A stretch of DNA of 13,371 nucleotides from Thermoplasmata archaeon (GCA_021797385.1 JAJZZW010000041.1:1-13371), one strand, 5' to 3'. Positions 1-5,833 are shown, counted from the stretch's first letter. Translations and numbers: made by a program. The notes: generated by a model not told the origin, from the letters alone.

Positions 1-131
1 GCTATATCAATTATTATGATAAACTTTCCAGGGATAAAAATTTCTGCGTTGTAAATGGGAACGATTCGATTGAGAATGTCCAGAAGCTGATAAGGGAAAA
101 GGTAGGTGAACTTTTATGGACAGAGGATTGA
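1..131 (+). CDS. tmk: Thymidylate kinase, C-terminal end only (5' cut by window)
   Basis: An open frame enters from the left edge (first full codon at 3) and ends at TGA 129-131, giving 42 residues. The visible part has a helix rich in tyrosine and aspartate, a short strand with CVVNG, and a final amphipathic helix (SIENVQKLIREKVGELL). This is the usual tail of dTMP kinase, where the last helix follows the ID/NG strand. The enzyme would phosphorylate dTMP to dTDP with ATP in the cytoplasm. The next gene starts inside this one (overlap 116-131), so the two are probably translationally coupled. The first 14 bases recur exactly at 603-616, at the matching place in the next gene, as expected of tandem paralogues. 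The catalytic part lies outside the window, so whether it is intact cannot be seen. Confidence 0.6.
   Translation, partial: YINYYDKLSRDKNFCVVNGNDSIENVQKLIREKVGELLWTED
105..109 (+). promoter_or_regulatory. Ribosome binding site GGTGA for the second tmk-like gene
   Basis: GGTGA lies six bases before the ATG at 116, inside the end of the upstream gene. This supports the start at 116. The competing ATG at 131 overlaps the upstream stop as TGATG and has a weaker GAGG at 123-126. Confidence 0.5.
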
Positions 132-763
132 TGATATCAATAGATGGAGTCGAGGGATCTGGGAGAACTTCCCATGCAAATCAACTGGCTAAAAAGCTGG
201 AATACCTGGGATACGGAGTTGTAAATCTGGACATTCAGAAATCCAAGTTATTTGGAAATGTAATAAGCAAGAAAAAGAAAGATATATTTTTTGAAACGAG
301 GACATTATTCCTTGCACATTCAACAGCACTGGCCGATCTGGGAAATCTAATTAAACCCGCCATCGAATCTGGCTTCATTGTAATATTTGATGGCTATATA
401 GATACATTGAAATCGTGGGGGCTTGTTAGGGGACTTGATGAATTATGGATGGATGGTGTTTTTTCCATGATTGTAAAGCCCGATATAGAGATTCATCTGT
501 ATGCAACATCTGATGAGATAATAAAGAGGATAATCAAAAAAATGGGATTCCTGGACCCATTGACATCCAGCATAGAACTCTGCAATGCCGACTTATATGA
601 CAGCTATATCAATTATATAACAAATTTTCAGGATATATTGAACAGGCCCTCACGGAATATTATAAATGTGGACACCAGTGGAAAGTTCAATAAAGCAAAC
701 TCGAGAATTGTGAATAGGGTCTCTAGAAAAATCAATAAAAGCAAAACATTAAACATCAAATAA
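116..763 (+). CDS. Thymidylate kinase-like paralogue with degenerate active site
   Basis: The 215-residue protein has the thymidylate kinase layout: P-loop near the N-terminus (GVEGSGRT, residues 11-18), the DRY-equivalent strand (IVIFDGY, 88-94), a PDIEIHLYA strand (122-130) followed by the RI helix, a LID-like segment near 140-155, and a YDSYINYI helix (161-168). Two residues that are near-invariant in the family differ: the P-loop lysine is Arg17, and the arginine of DR(Y/F) is Gly93. Family knowledge says these contact phosphates and the transferred group, so weak or no kinase activity is inferred. Since thymidylate kinases are dimers, it could be a regulatory partner of the upstream enzyme or have changed substrate. 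The ATG at 131 (residue 6) is an alternative start that places the P-loop at the usual distance from the N-terminus. An AT-only hairpin (758-764 with 772-778) follows the stop but is too weak to call a terminator. Confidence 0.75.
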   Translation: MDRGLMISIDGVEGSGRTSHANQLAKKLEYLGYGVVNLDIQKSKLFGNVISKKKKDIFFETRTLFLAHSTALADLGNLIKPAIESGFIVIFDGYIDTLKSWGLVRGLDELWMDGVFSMIVKPDIEIHLYATSDEIIKRIIKKMGFLDPLTSSIELCNADLYDSYINYITNFQDILNRPSRNIINVDTSGKFNKANSRIVNRVSRKINKSKTLNIK

Positions 764-922
764 ATGGGAATTTTATTTGAAGATCGTACAGATATTGCAT
801 GTTTAATAAATCATAAACCAATAAATTCAACAATTATTCCTATAAACTGCAATAATTTTCCTATTGAGTAAGATAAATTTAGTTTCATGTAACTTTTTAT
901 TAAATATATACTTTCGAGAGTT

Positions 923-1429
923 TCATGATTTTATTAATTGTAAAAATTTTTGAAAACTTTCATTTTCCCTTAACCTTTCATAATTAAGTTTATTTCCGTA
1001 TAATGGCAGTTTATCCTTTGTATAAGTATTCCCTCTTCTTATCTCATAATCCTTCAGGGCCTTGGCAGGTCGTCTATTACTATTATATTTAATTCCAAGA
1101 GAATCACATATCCATTCCTCTATTTCAAACTTTATACCGAGTTTAAAAACATTATCTATGGGTGTTCCATCAAGAATCTTATTTATCTGCTCTACCCGGC
1201 TCTTGCAGTTTCCATCACAATCAAATTCTATTATAATTTTATCGCAGGCTTCTTTTCCTTGTCTTAATAAATTAACAATACGTATTAATTTTATGTTCAA
1301 CATCAGTTTAGCCTTAAATTCTATACTGTTATTCTTTTTAATCATGCATTTATCTTTCAAGTCATGTATGACATTCTTAAAAAATTCATTTCCAAAAGAA
1401 TCTTCATAAATAAAACAAATTTTAACGAT
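923..1429 (-). CDS. TOPRIM-like (DUF4276/OLD-type) partner of the AAA ATPase, non-AUG start
   Basis: The frame runs from just after a TAG at 1430-1432 to TGA 923-925, about 168 residues. Its first strand, KICFIYEDSFGNEFF (residues 3-17 from an ATC at 1427-1429), carries the glutamate expected of TOPRIM motif I. IIIEFDCDGN (65-74) gives the DxD motif (Asp70, Asp72), and FEIEEWICD (101-109) resembles the IEaWLlaD motif of DUF4276-like proteins. There is no ATG, GTG or TTG before the TTG at 1358-1360, and starting there would remove the motif I glutamate. GGTGA at 1435-1439 lies five bases before ATC 1429 and eight before GTT 1426, so a non-standard start overlapping the ATPase stop is the best reading. 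A lost start codon is the alternative. The family call rests on motif resemblance only. A nuclease partner role is inferred from the coupling to the ATPase. Confidence 0.6.
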   Translation of the reverse strand: MVKICFIYEDSFGNEFFKNVIHDLKDKCMIKKNNSIEFKAKLMLNIKLIRIVNLLRQGKEACDKIIIEFDCDGNCKSRVEQINKILDGTPIDNVFKLGIKFEIEEWICDSLGIKYNSNRRPAKALKDYEIRRGNTYTKDKLPLYGNKLNYERLRENESFQKFLQLIKS

Positions 1430-2780
1430 CTATATCACCATAAAGCAATGATTCACTGGGGGTTATTCCTTCTTTAATTAAATTTTCAGATTTCTGCCTT
1501 GAATTTTTTATATGCTTTACAACAGTTTGCTTATTCAACATCTTTACTATTAAGATATGTTTAAGATCAACAAGATCCACCACCAGAGGAGAATGGGTAC
1601 TGATTATAGTTTTTATTCCACGGGCTTTTATTGCATCAAGAACATACTCTATCATTTTCTCATGAAAAGAATTTTCAAGTTCATCTAGAAGCAGAATTTC
1701 CGGCTTTTGCTCTATTAGTTCAAGAATAATTATCAACTTATAGAAACCGAGAGGCAAGCCAGGGGGATAGAAGTAATCTTCTCCTGATTTCACAAATAGA
1801 GTTATTGTACCATCCGGCATTGCTTCAAAATTTAATTCCCATCCAGGGAAAAAGCTAGTTATGCCACCTTCAACGAGAGAGGGTAATTTTCTATTTTGCA
1901 AGAAATATTGATACAGTATTCTAACAAATCCAGTACCATCATCCGCAATAAAAGATGGACCAGCAATTGGTACACGGTTTTTCATGGCTTTATAGTCAAT
2001 AGGTCCCAATGTAATTATTTTATTAAAAATGTTATTTATAATACCTCCAAAAAATACAAAATTCACTAAATTCGGGTATAAGCTATTATTCAGATTCTTG
2101 GAATCTTTAAAGGGCAACGAAACCATAATTATGCTATTTTTAATAGCCGGGGAAGCCTGAATACTGGCCATATTATTGTTTAAATTTAAGGATGAAATTG
2201 TAATATCTGATATTCTTGTCATTGAACCGAACATACCCAGCGAAATAACGCTCTGGCCACTGTTTATGCCATTGATATATTGTATTTGACTTATTTTATT
2301 CAATATTTCGTCTTTGCTCATAGGCCAGTACTTCATATTATTGCTATCAAAATTGGTTTGTGACAGTTTATCTATGGCATTAGTAAGATGCTTTATTTCC
2401 ACTATTGAACCTTTACGGAGGATGTCGATATAATCATCAAGCAGAATATGTTCGGATATGAAATTGGGAAGCCCGTTGTTATCTAATATTTCATATTCAT
2501 AATACAGTTTATGTCCCTCGACGTTAATGTCAAAGGAAAATGATACAGGATCCTCAGTATTGTGATTGTAAACTAAATTTGTGTATCCCCACCATTTAGT
2601 AAATGGATATTTCATCGGGGCCAGTGTGAAAAGGCTTTTATTAAAATTTATTGCCTCTATTATATTTGTTTTCCCAGAACCATTTTTTCCCACCATTACG
2701 GTTAAGTTATCGATATTTATGGTAATGTCTTTTATACTTTTAAAATTCTTAATTGTAATTTTATTAATTTTTATATCCAT
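1422..2780 (-). CDS. AAA family ATPase (AAA_15/AAA_21, OLD-like)
   Basis: This 452-residue ABC-type ATPase opens with the typical strand ITIKNFKSIKDITI (8-21). It has a Walker A GKNGSGKT (31-38), a Walker B ILLLDE (362-367) with the catalytic glutamate, and a switch histidine in STHSPLVVD (His396). The middle 100-330 region is lineage-specific, and LPLGFYK before Walker B stands where the signature motif should be. This is the architecture of single-ATPase proteins in phage-defence and DNA-repair systems (OLD, RloA/AbiLi, PARIS AriA), not of a transporter; no membrane segment is present. The TOPRIM-like gene overlaps its stop by a few bases, so the two form one operon and probably one complex. 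A TATA box just upstream suggests a leaderless transcript. The exact defence family is not identifiable by eye. Confidence 0.85.
   Translation of the reverse strand: MDIKINKITIKNFKSIKDITINIDNLTVMVGKNGSGKTNIIEAINFNKSLFTLAPMKYPFTKWWGYTNLVYNHNTEDPVSFSFDINVEGHKLYYEYEILDNNGLPNFISEHILLDDYIDILRKGSIVEIKHLTNAIDKLSQTNFDSNNMKYWPMSKDEILNKISQIQYINGINSGQSVISLGMFGSMTRISDITISSLNLNNNMASIQASPAIKNSIIMVSLPFKDSKNLNNSLYPNLVNFVFFGGIINNIFNKIITLGPIDYKAMKNRVPIAGPSFIADDGTGFVRILYQYFLQNRKLPSLVEGGITSFFPGWELNFEAMPDGTITLFVKSGEDYFYPPGLPLGFYKLIIILELIEQKPEILLLDELENSFHEKMIEYVLDAIKARGIKTIISTHSPLVVDLVDLKHILIVKMLNKQTVVKHIKNSRQKSENLIKEGITPSESLLYGDIDR
1435..1439 (-). promoter_or_regulatory. Ribosome binding site GGTGA for the TOPRIM-like gene
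   Basis: Read on the minus strand, GGTGA sits inside the last codons of the ATPase gene. It is five bases from ATC (1427-1429) and eight from GTT (1424-1426), and far from the first standard start (TTG 1358-1360). It therefore argues that translation begins at the ATPase stop. Confidence 0.45.
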
Positions 2781-2800
2781 CTAAAATTTAATCTTAAATT

Positions 2801-2814
2801 AATATTTAAATATT
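2801..2814 (-). promoter_or_regulatory. TATA-box promoter of the ATPase/TOPRIM operon
   Basis: The self-complementary AATATTTAAATATT lies 21-34 bases upstream of the ATPase ATG. This is archaeal TATA-box spacing for a leaderless message. Confidence 0.55.
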
Positions 2815-3150
2815 CTTGTACAATCATCTTATGGATGAACTCATTATGATGTGAGTTAAAACTCTGATATTATGATCACAAGGCCTTACCAATTGATACA
2901 TTTCGGCTTCCATCTATCACAGTTTAGGGCAAAAACAGTGTTCACAACAAAAGAACCGATATGAAATATATGAATACAATAAATTCATTGGACTGAATTT
3001 AGGTGGGTTATGAATCGACATAAGATGTTTGGAAATGGAGTTAAGTGTCATAATAAATCTATTTTTAAATGCCTGATAAGAATTTAACATAAGGATAATT
3101 CTGGAATACTCGATAATATGTTTTTGATTGGAAACAAAAATATGTTAATT

Positions 3151-3170
3151 ATGTTTCCATTTGGAAACAT
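3151..3170. repeat. 20-bp palindrome, possible operator
   Basis: ATGTTTCCA and TGGAAACAT form a perfect 9-bp inverted repeat separated by TT. A third half-site, TTGGAAAC, lies 23 bases upstream at 3127-3134. Without a following T-run and with such a tight loop, it looks more like a protein-binding site than a terminator. No adjacent regulator gene is visible. Confidence 0.4.
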
Positions 3171-3313
3171 ATTGATAATAAAGAGTCTGTGATCACGGCA
3201 ATAGCTAAATCCATGGTATGAATTTTTATGGTATTATTAATAGAGACGTTAATATAAATACTGGTGATGTATGAAATATAAAGTTTAAGTTTTCAATGTT
3301 AATGCACAATATC

Positions 3314-3330
3314 TTTCATTACTAATGAAA
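3314..3330. repeat. 17-bp palindrome upstream of the ATPase relic promoter
   Basis: TTTCATTA and TAATGAAA are perfect inverted copies around a single C (3322). The palindrome ends about 20 bases before the TATA box at 3351, a position suited to a regulator site for the relic gene. Confidence 0.35.
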
Positions 3331-3350
3331 AGGCTGAAATAAAACCATAT

Positions 3351-3359
3351 TATATTTAT
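3351..3359 (+). promoter_or_regulatory. TATA box of the dead AAA_14-type ATPase
   Basis: TATATTTAT is centred about 22 bases before the position where the relic's first codon should be (3377). It looks intact although the gene is not. Confidence 0.35.
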
Positions 3360-3376
3360 CCCTGATATTAAAACAT

Positions 3377-3523
3377 ACACTGAGGGGAATAGTTGCTGAA
3401 CAGAGGAAGGAAATAATATTACTGAACAATACTGTTGAAAGAGATGTCCTCAATGAGGTGCATACTGAACTACCATATGCTATAATTATATCCGGAATAG
3501 GAAGGGCTGGAAGAAGTACCTAA
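3377..3523 (+). pseudogene. Remnant of AAA_14/DUF4143-type ATPase (N-terminal part)
   Basis: From 3380 the frame reads LRGIVAEQRKE, then a helix ending VLNEVHTELPYAIIISG, and GIGRAGRST just before TAA 3521-3523. This resembles the start of COG1373-type ATPases, where a helix precedes IISGxRRxGKST. Here the Walker A lysine is arginine and one arginine is glycine. The codon where ATG is expected (3377-3379) is ACA. Beyond the stop a shifted frame (from about 3518) reads PKILISL, as expected for the continuation. About 50 bases later, LILVDE near 3565-3582 followed by TAA resembles a Walker B strand. Start loss, frameshift and internal deletion are therefore inferred. The identification rests on short motifs. 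Confidence 0.45.
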
Positions 3524-3610
3524 AATATTGATTTCTCTCAATACTGTCCGGTGGGAAAGCGATTGATCCTAGTAGATGAGTAAACAACCCGCATGGTAAT
3601 ATAAAACCCG

Positions 3611-4030
3611 CTATGATTCCCAGTTTTCTATTTGAAAGTTTTTTAATGCAGAAATTTTATTGAAATCGCTATCATGTGTAATCAATATTCCTTTAATGCC
3701 AATTGTAAAAGAGGGTGTCAAGATATCTACATTATCTGGATAATGTTTACTTTTAGGTCTGGATTCCAATTGCTTATAGATTTCGGAAACACTCTCCGAT
3801 ATATTATAACTTATTGGTTCAATTTTGATAATTTCATTAAAATATTTTTTTATTCTCTTTAGAGCGGGATTACTACTAACCGAAAGACCCCTTGCAAATT
3901 CATAATAATTTAAGACGGTAGTAAGGATAGTGTCACTACTAATGACGTGTTTATTGAACCGCTGCATAAACTTTTCATTATTTTTTGACAGAGCTATTAG
4001 AGCATTGGTATCAAGAACTTATTTTTCCAA
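3611..4030 (-). pseudogene. PIN-domain (VapC-like) toxin with nonsense codon 4
   Basis: A PIN domain is clear: VLDTNALIAL with the first aspartate, NYYEFARG with the conserved glutamate, PDNVDILTPS, and GILITHDSDF with the last aspartates. It would be a metal-dependent ribonuclease. The longest frame with a standard start begins at ATG 3965-3967 and lacks the first strand and its aspartate. Upstream codons continue the domain as far as GTT 4016-4018, preceded by TAA (4019-4021). Before that are AAA, GAA and TTG (4028-4030), and GAGGT sits seven bases before the TTG. The ancestral start was therefore probably TTG with a tyrosine codon (TAT/TAC) at position 4, now TAA. Use of the GTT as a start cannot be excluded. 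The gene overlaps the end of the interrupted upstream gene, as in toxin-antitoxin pairs. Confidence 0.7.
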
Positions 4031-4127
4031 ACTTAGAACCTCTTAAAGCTTCATATTCAATTTTCCGCTTTTCTTTTGCATCAATTTCGCTGTACGCGTC
4101 CTGAATTACTAATATAAAGATCAGTTT
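4011..4127 (-). pseudogene. C-terminal piece of the IS-interrupted putative antitoxin
   Basis: This 38-codon open frame ends at TGA 4011-4013, overlapping the PIN gene. It begins with the target copy that encodes KLI and continues FILVIQDAYSEIDAKEKRK to a basic end (LRGSKFGKISS). It joins in frame to the piece at 5127-5531. As it stands it has no start of its own, apart from an ATG that the insertion sequence end happens to supply. Confidence 0.7.
4119..4127. repeat. Left 9-bp target site duplication
   Basis: GATCAGTTT directly abuts the left inverted repeat and is identical to the copy at 5127-5135. Confidence 0.85.
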
Positions 4128-4141
4128 TAGCATGTCCAAAC
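4128..4141 (+). repeat. Left terminal inverted repeat
   Basis: TAGCATGTCCAAAC matches the complement of 5113-5126 at all 14 positions. Similarity stops at the next base. Confidence 0.85.
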
Positions 4142-4166
4142 TTTCCTAAATTGTTCGACAATTGTC

Positions 4167-4176
4167 ATATTTATTA
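4167..4176 (+). promoter_or_regulatory. TATA box of the transposase gene
   Basis: ATATTTATTA is centred about 27 bases before the ATG at 4199, inside the element. Transcription would start at or next to the start codon. Confidence 0.45.
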
Positions 4177-4192
4177 ATTTGAAAAACATTAT

Positions 4193-4219
4193 TGGGATAT
4201 GGAAGCACCCCATATCCCA
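4193..4219 (+). promoter_or_regulatory. Hairpin enclosing the transposase start codon
   Basis: TGGGATATGG (4193-4202) pairs with CCATATCCCA (4210-4219) across a seven-base loop. The ATG (4199-4201) lies within the 5' arm, so a leaderless message would begin with its start codon buried in a stem. Insertion sequences often limit transposase translation this way; the role here is inferred. Confidence 0.5.
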
Positions 4220-5107
4220 TTGATTATGGAAAGGTTGGATAAAATAGTTACGGAAGATAGGGCAAGGAAGTATCCAACTGCCCTGATTGTTAAGATCATT
4301 GTAATTCTGAGAATATATGGAATATCATATAGATCATCCAGGTATTTCTTCAACAACCATAAAGAGTTCTTAGAACTATTGGATATTACTGGTATACCTG
4401 ACTTCAGGACTTTATCTTACAGGTCTCTAAGAATTGACTGGCACTATATAAATTCAGCAATTATTGATATTATAAGTCCTGACAATGACAGTGCAGCTAT
4501 AGATTCATCCATTGTGAAGACATGCAAAGATGCCACAGCACAGAGGAGAAGAAAATACAAGAATTATAAGGACCCTGACAGTTCATGGGGTTACAGCACA
4601 ATGGGCTATGAGTATGGAAGGAAAATACATGCATCCATAGATACAGATTCTTTATCCATACAGGAATGGAAGATGACTACTGCATCTGTATATGACAAGA
4701 ACATGGCATTTGAGATGATTGATTCAGTTAGGGAGTATAATTATATTTTAATGGATGCAGCATATGATTCATCTGATATTTATGATTACATATTCGAGAA
4801 TACACATTCTCTACCTGTAATAGATACCAACAGGAGAAGGGGGATAGTTGAGGATAGATTGACAGTTAACAGGAAAATAGGAATAGAATTAAGAAAAAGA
4901 GAATCTTCCAGGTATAAATTAAGGTGGGAGATAGAGAGGACATTTTCCATTCTTAAAGAAATACTGGGAATGGAACATATATGGTATGTTAAACAGAGGA
5001 ATTATGATGCTGCAATAGGTGAAATTATAGTAGCATACAACTGCATTGTAATGGCCAATAAAATTACAGGAAGAGCAGGGAGGAAGATCATGCATATCGT
5101 GAGTTGA
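4199..5107 (+). CDS. DDE transposase (DDE_Tnp_1, IS5/IS4-like)
   Basis: The 302-residue protein has an N-terminal helical part (LIVKIIVILRIYGISYRSSRYF, a typical IS5-type DNA-binding region, about 29-50) and an RNase H-like catalytic domain. Candidate catalytic residues are Asp102 in AAIDSS, Asp186 in ILMDAAYDS, and Glu246 in RWEIERTFSILKE, the usual C-terminal glutamate signature. GRKIHASIDT (140-149) is the conserved strand after the first aspartate. It would cut and rejoin the element's inverted repeats. The frame is intact and full length for a compact IS5-type transposase, so the element may still be active. ATG 4226 (residue 10) is a possible alternative start, outside the start-codon hairpin. 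Confidence 0.9.
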   Translation: MEAPHIPLIMERLDKIVTEDRARKYPTALIVKIIVILRIYGISYRSSRYFFNNHKEFLELLDITGIPDFRTLSYRSLRIDWHYINSAIIDIISPDNDSAAIDSSIVKTCKDATAQRRRKYKNYKDPDSSWGYSTMGYEYGRKIHASIDTDSLSIQEWKMTTASVYDKNMAFEMIDSVREYNYILMDAAYDSSDIYDYIFENTHSLPVIDTNRRRGIVEDRLTVNRKIGIELRKRESSRYKLRWEIERTFSILKEILGMEHIWYVKQRNYDAAIGEIIVAYNCIVMANKITGRAGRKIMHIVS

Positions 5108-5112
5108 CGTAT

Positions 5113-5126
5113 GTTTGGACATGCTA
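5113..5126 (-). repeat. Right terminal inverted repeat
   Basis: GTTTGGACATGCTA is the exact complement of the left end. On the minus strand its first bases, TAG, give the interrupted gene an immediate in-frame stop. Confidence 0.85.
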
Positions 5127-5531
5127 GATCAGTTTAACTAAACGCTTAGAAATTTCATTATCTGTGAGCCTTGATGCACTATTTATGAACTCTTTATTGT
5201 TTGATATATTTTGCATTAGTAACTTAAAAAGAGTATTTATATTAGAAACGTCGTCATATTTAGAGATGATATTTTTTCCTATACTTTCTATCCGTTTAAT
5301 TACTTTATTATCCTTTAATTTGGGATGAAGTTTTGTTCCAGTATTTATGCTCTGAATGAGGCTAATTAGATTATCAGTTTTATTTAATGTATTGACTTCA
5401 TTGTGTATTTTGAATTGGAAAATATTATTTCCACCTCTGAATTTTAAATCCTTTACAAATTTATTGGCAATTCTGGGATGTTCATTTATGGATGTAAATA
5501 CATCGGTGCGTATTTTATTCATTTTAATCAC
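5124..5531 (-). pseudogene. N-terminal piece of the IS-interrupted putative antitoxin
   Basis: A GTG start at 5529-5531 overlaps the TGA of the upstream 90-residue gene (GTGA). The frame runs 135 codons to a TAG supplied by the end of the insertion sequence. Removing the element and one target copy gives a 170-residue protein that continues SKRLVKLI into FILVIQDAYSE and ends overlapping the PIN gene. The sequence is lysine- and asparagine-rich and mainly helical in appearance. I recognise no family and no helix-turn-helix. Its place between a small partner and a PIN gene, with overlaps on both sides, suggests an antitoxin or a third component. If translated as it stands, it would lack only the last 35 residues. 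Confidence 0.65.
5127..5135. repeat. Right 9-bp target site duplication
   Basis: GATCAGTTT directly follows the right inverted repeat and is identical to 4119-4127. Confidence 0.85.
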
Positions 5532-5800
5532 ACAGATTTACTTATATTTATATCTCCGTTCTTATTTATAGTTATTTTCCATTTAGAGCTGACTTGATAT
5601 AAATTTCCATTTTCATATGAAGTTGAAATTGAGACTATGTTCGAGGATATCTCTGGAGACTCTTTCTGCTCTTCAGTTAGTCTGGCACTTATCTTTTCGG
5701 TAATTTCGTTGGGAACATCAAATGTTACCTGGCATCTTGGTTTTCCTGTAACTAAATCTATAACTCTTTGTACCGGCAAAACTTCTATCTCATATTCCAT
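5528..5800 (-). CDS. Hypothetical 90-residue protein, first gene of the PIN operon
   Basis: The product starts MEYEIEVLPVQRVIDLVTGK and is mostly beta-strand in appearance: alternating hydrophobic residues at 20-30, and strands around NIVSISTSYENG and KWKITINKNGDINI. An acidic helical stretch, EITEKISARLTEEQKESPE, lies in the middle. There is no membrane segment and no recognised domain. Its stop overlaps the next gene's GTG by four bases (GTGA), so it is translated with that gene. A TATA box at leaderless distance stands upstream. It may be a component of the PIN module, but nothing in the sequence shows its role. Confidence 0.7.
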   Translation of the reverse strand: MEYEIEVLPVQRVIDLVTGKPRCQVTFDVPNEITEKISARLTEEQKESPEISSNIVSISTSYENGNLYQVSSKWKITINKNGDINISKSV

Positions 5801-5823
5801 AAAGGTTAATAGTTAATTAAGGC

Positions 5824-5833
5824 ATAAATATTT
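5824..5833 (-). promoter_or_regulatory. TATA box of the PIN operon
   Basis: On the minus strand AAATATTTAT lies 24-33 bases before the ATG at 5800, fitting a leaderless transcript. It is the only clear promoter for the three-gene operon. Confidence 0.5.

Larger units (their letters stand above)
2815..3376. other. Gene-poor relic stretch
   Basis: No intact gene is seen in these roughly 560 bases. They hold a small imperfect hairpin (GAGTT/AACTC, 2853-2864), the two palindromes listed separately, and a decayed gene start. At the last of these, a TATA-like run (about 3250-3259) and GGTGAT (3263-3268) precede an ATG at 3271 whose frame stops after five codons. The last 30 bases are the promoter of the ATPase relic. 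The pattern suggests eroded accessory genes rather than a structured RNA. Confidence 0.4.
4128..5126 (+). mobile_element. Complete 999-bp DDE insertion sequence (IS5/IS4-like)
   Basis: The element is bounded by perfect 14-bp terminal inverted repeats (TAGCATGTCCAAAC at 4128-4141 and its complement at 5113-5126) and flanked by 9-bp direct repeats. It carries a single transposase gene in the same direction as the window. It sits inside a minus-strand gene whose frame is restored exactly when the element and one target copy are removed, so the insertion is recent enough that neither side has decayed. A 9-bp duplication fits IS4 or the IS903-like branch of IS5. The family cannot be fixed by eye. 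Confidence 0.9.

Noticed and set aside
758..778. AAATAAA/TTTATTT hairpin after the second tmk-like gene
   Set aside because: The stem is only seven A-T pairs and such matches are expected by chance in DNA this AT-rich.
1062..1409. 115-codon plus-strand open frame
   Set aside because: It lies opposite the TOPRIM-like gene, which has conserved motifs and an operon context; the plus-strand product has no recognisable domain.
3127..3170. Repeated TGGAAAC units considered as a tiny CRISPR-like or iteron array
   Set aside because: There are only three half-sites, in mixed orientation and with unequal spacing; no array or cas/replication gene is present.
3271..3350. ATG with good GGTGAT and TATA signals, considered as a small gene
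   Set aside because: The frame stops after five codons, and continuing past the stop gives only a short unremarkable peptide.
4011..4030. TCT TGA T at the end of the putative antitoxin resembles a +1 frameshift site (antizyme/prfB type) that would fuse it to the PIN frame
   Set aside because: A fusion there would lose the hydrophobic VL of the first PIN strand. No stimulatory structure or internal ribosome site is evident, and a TTG start with a well-placed GAGGT followed by a nonsense codon explains the layout better.
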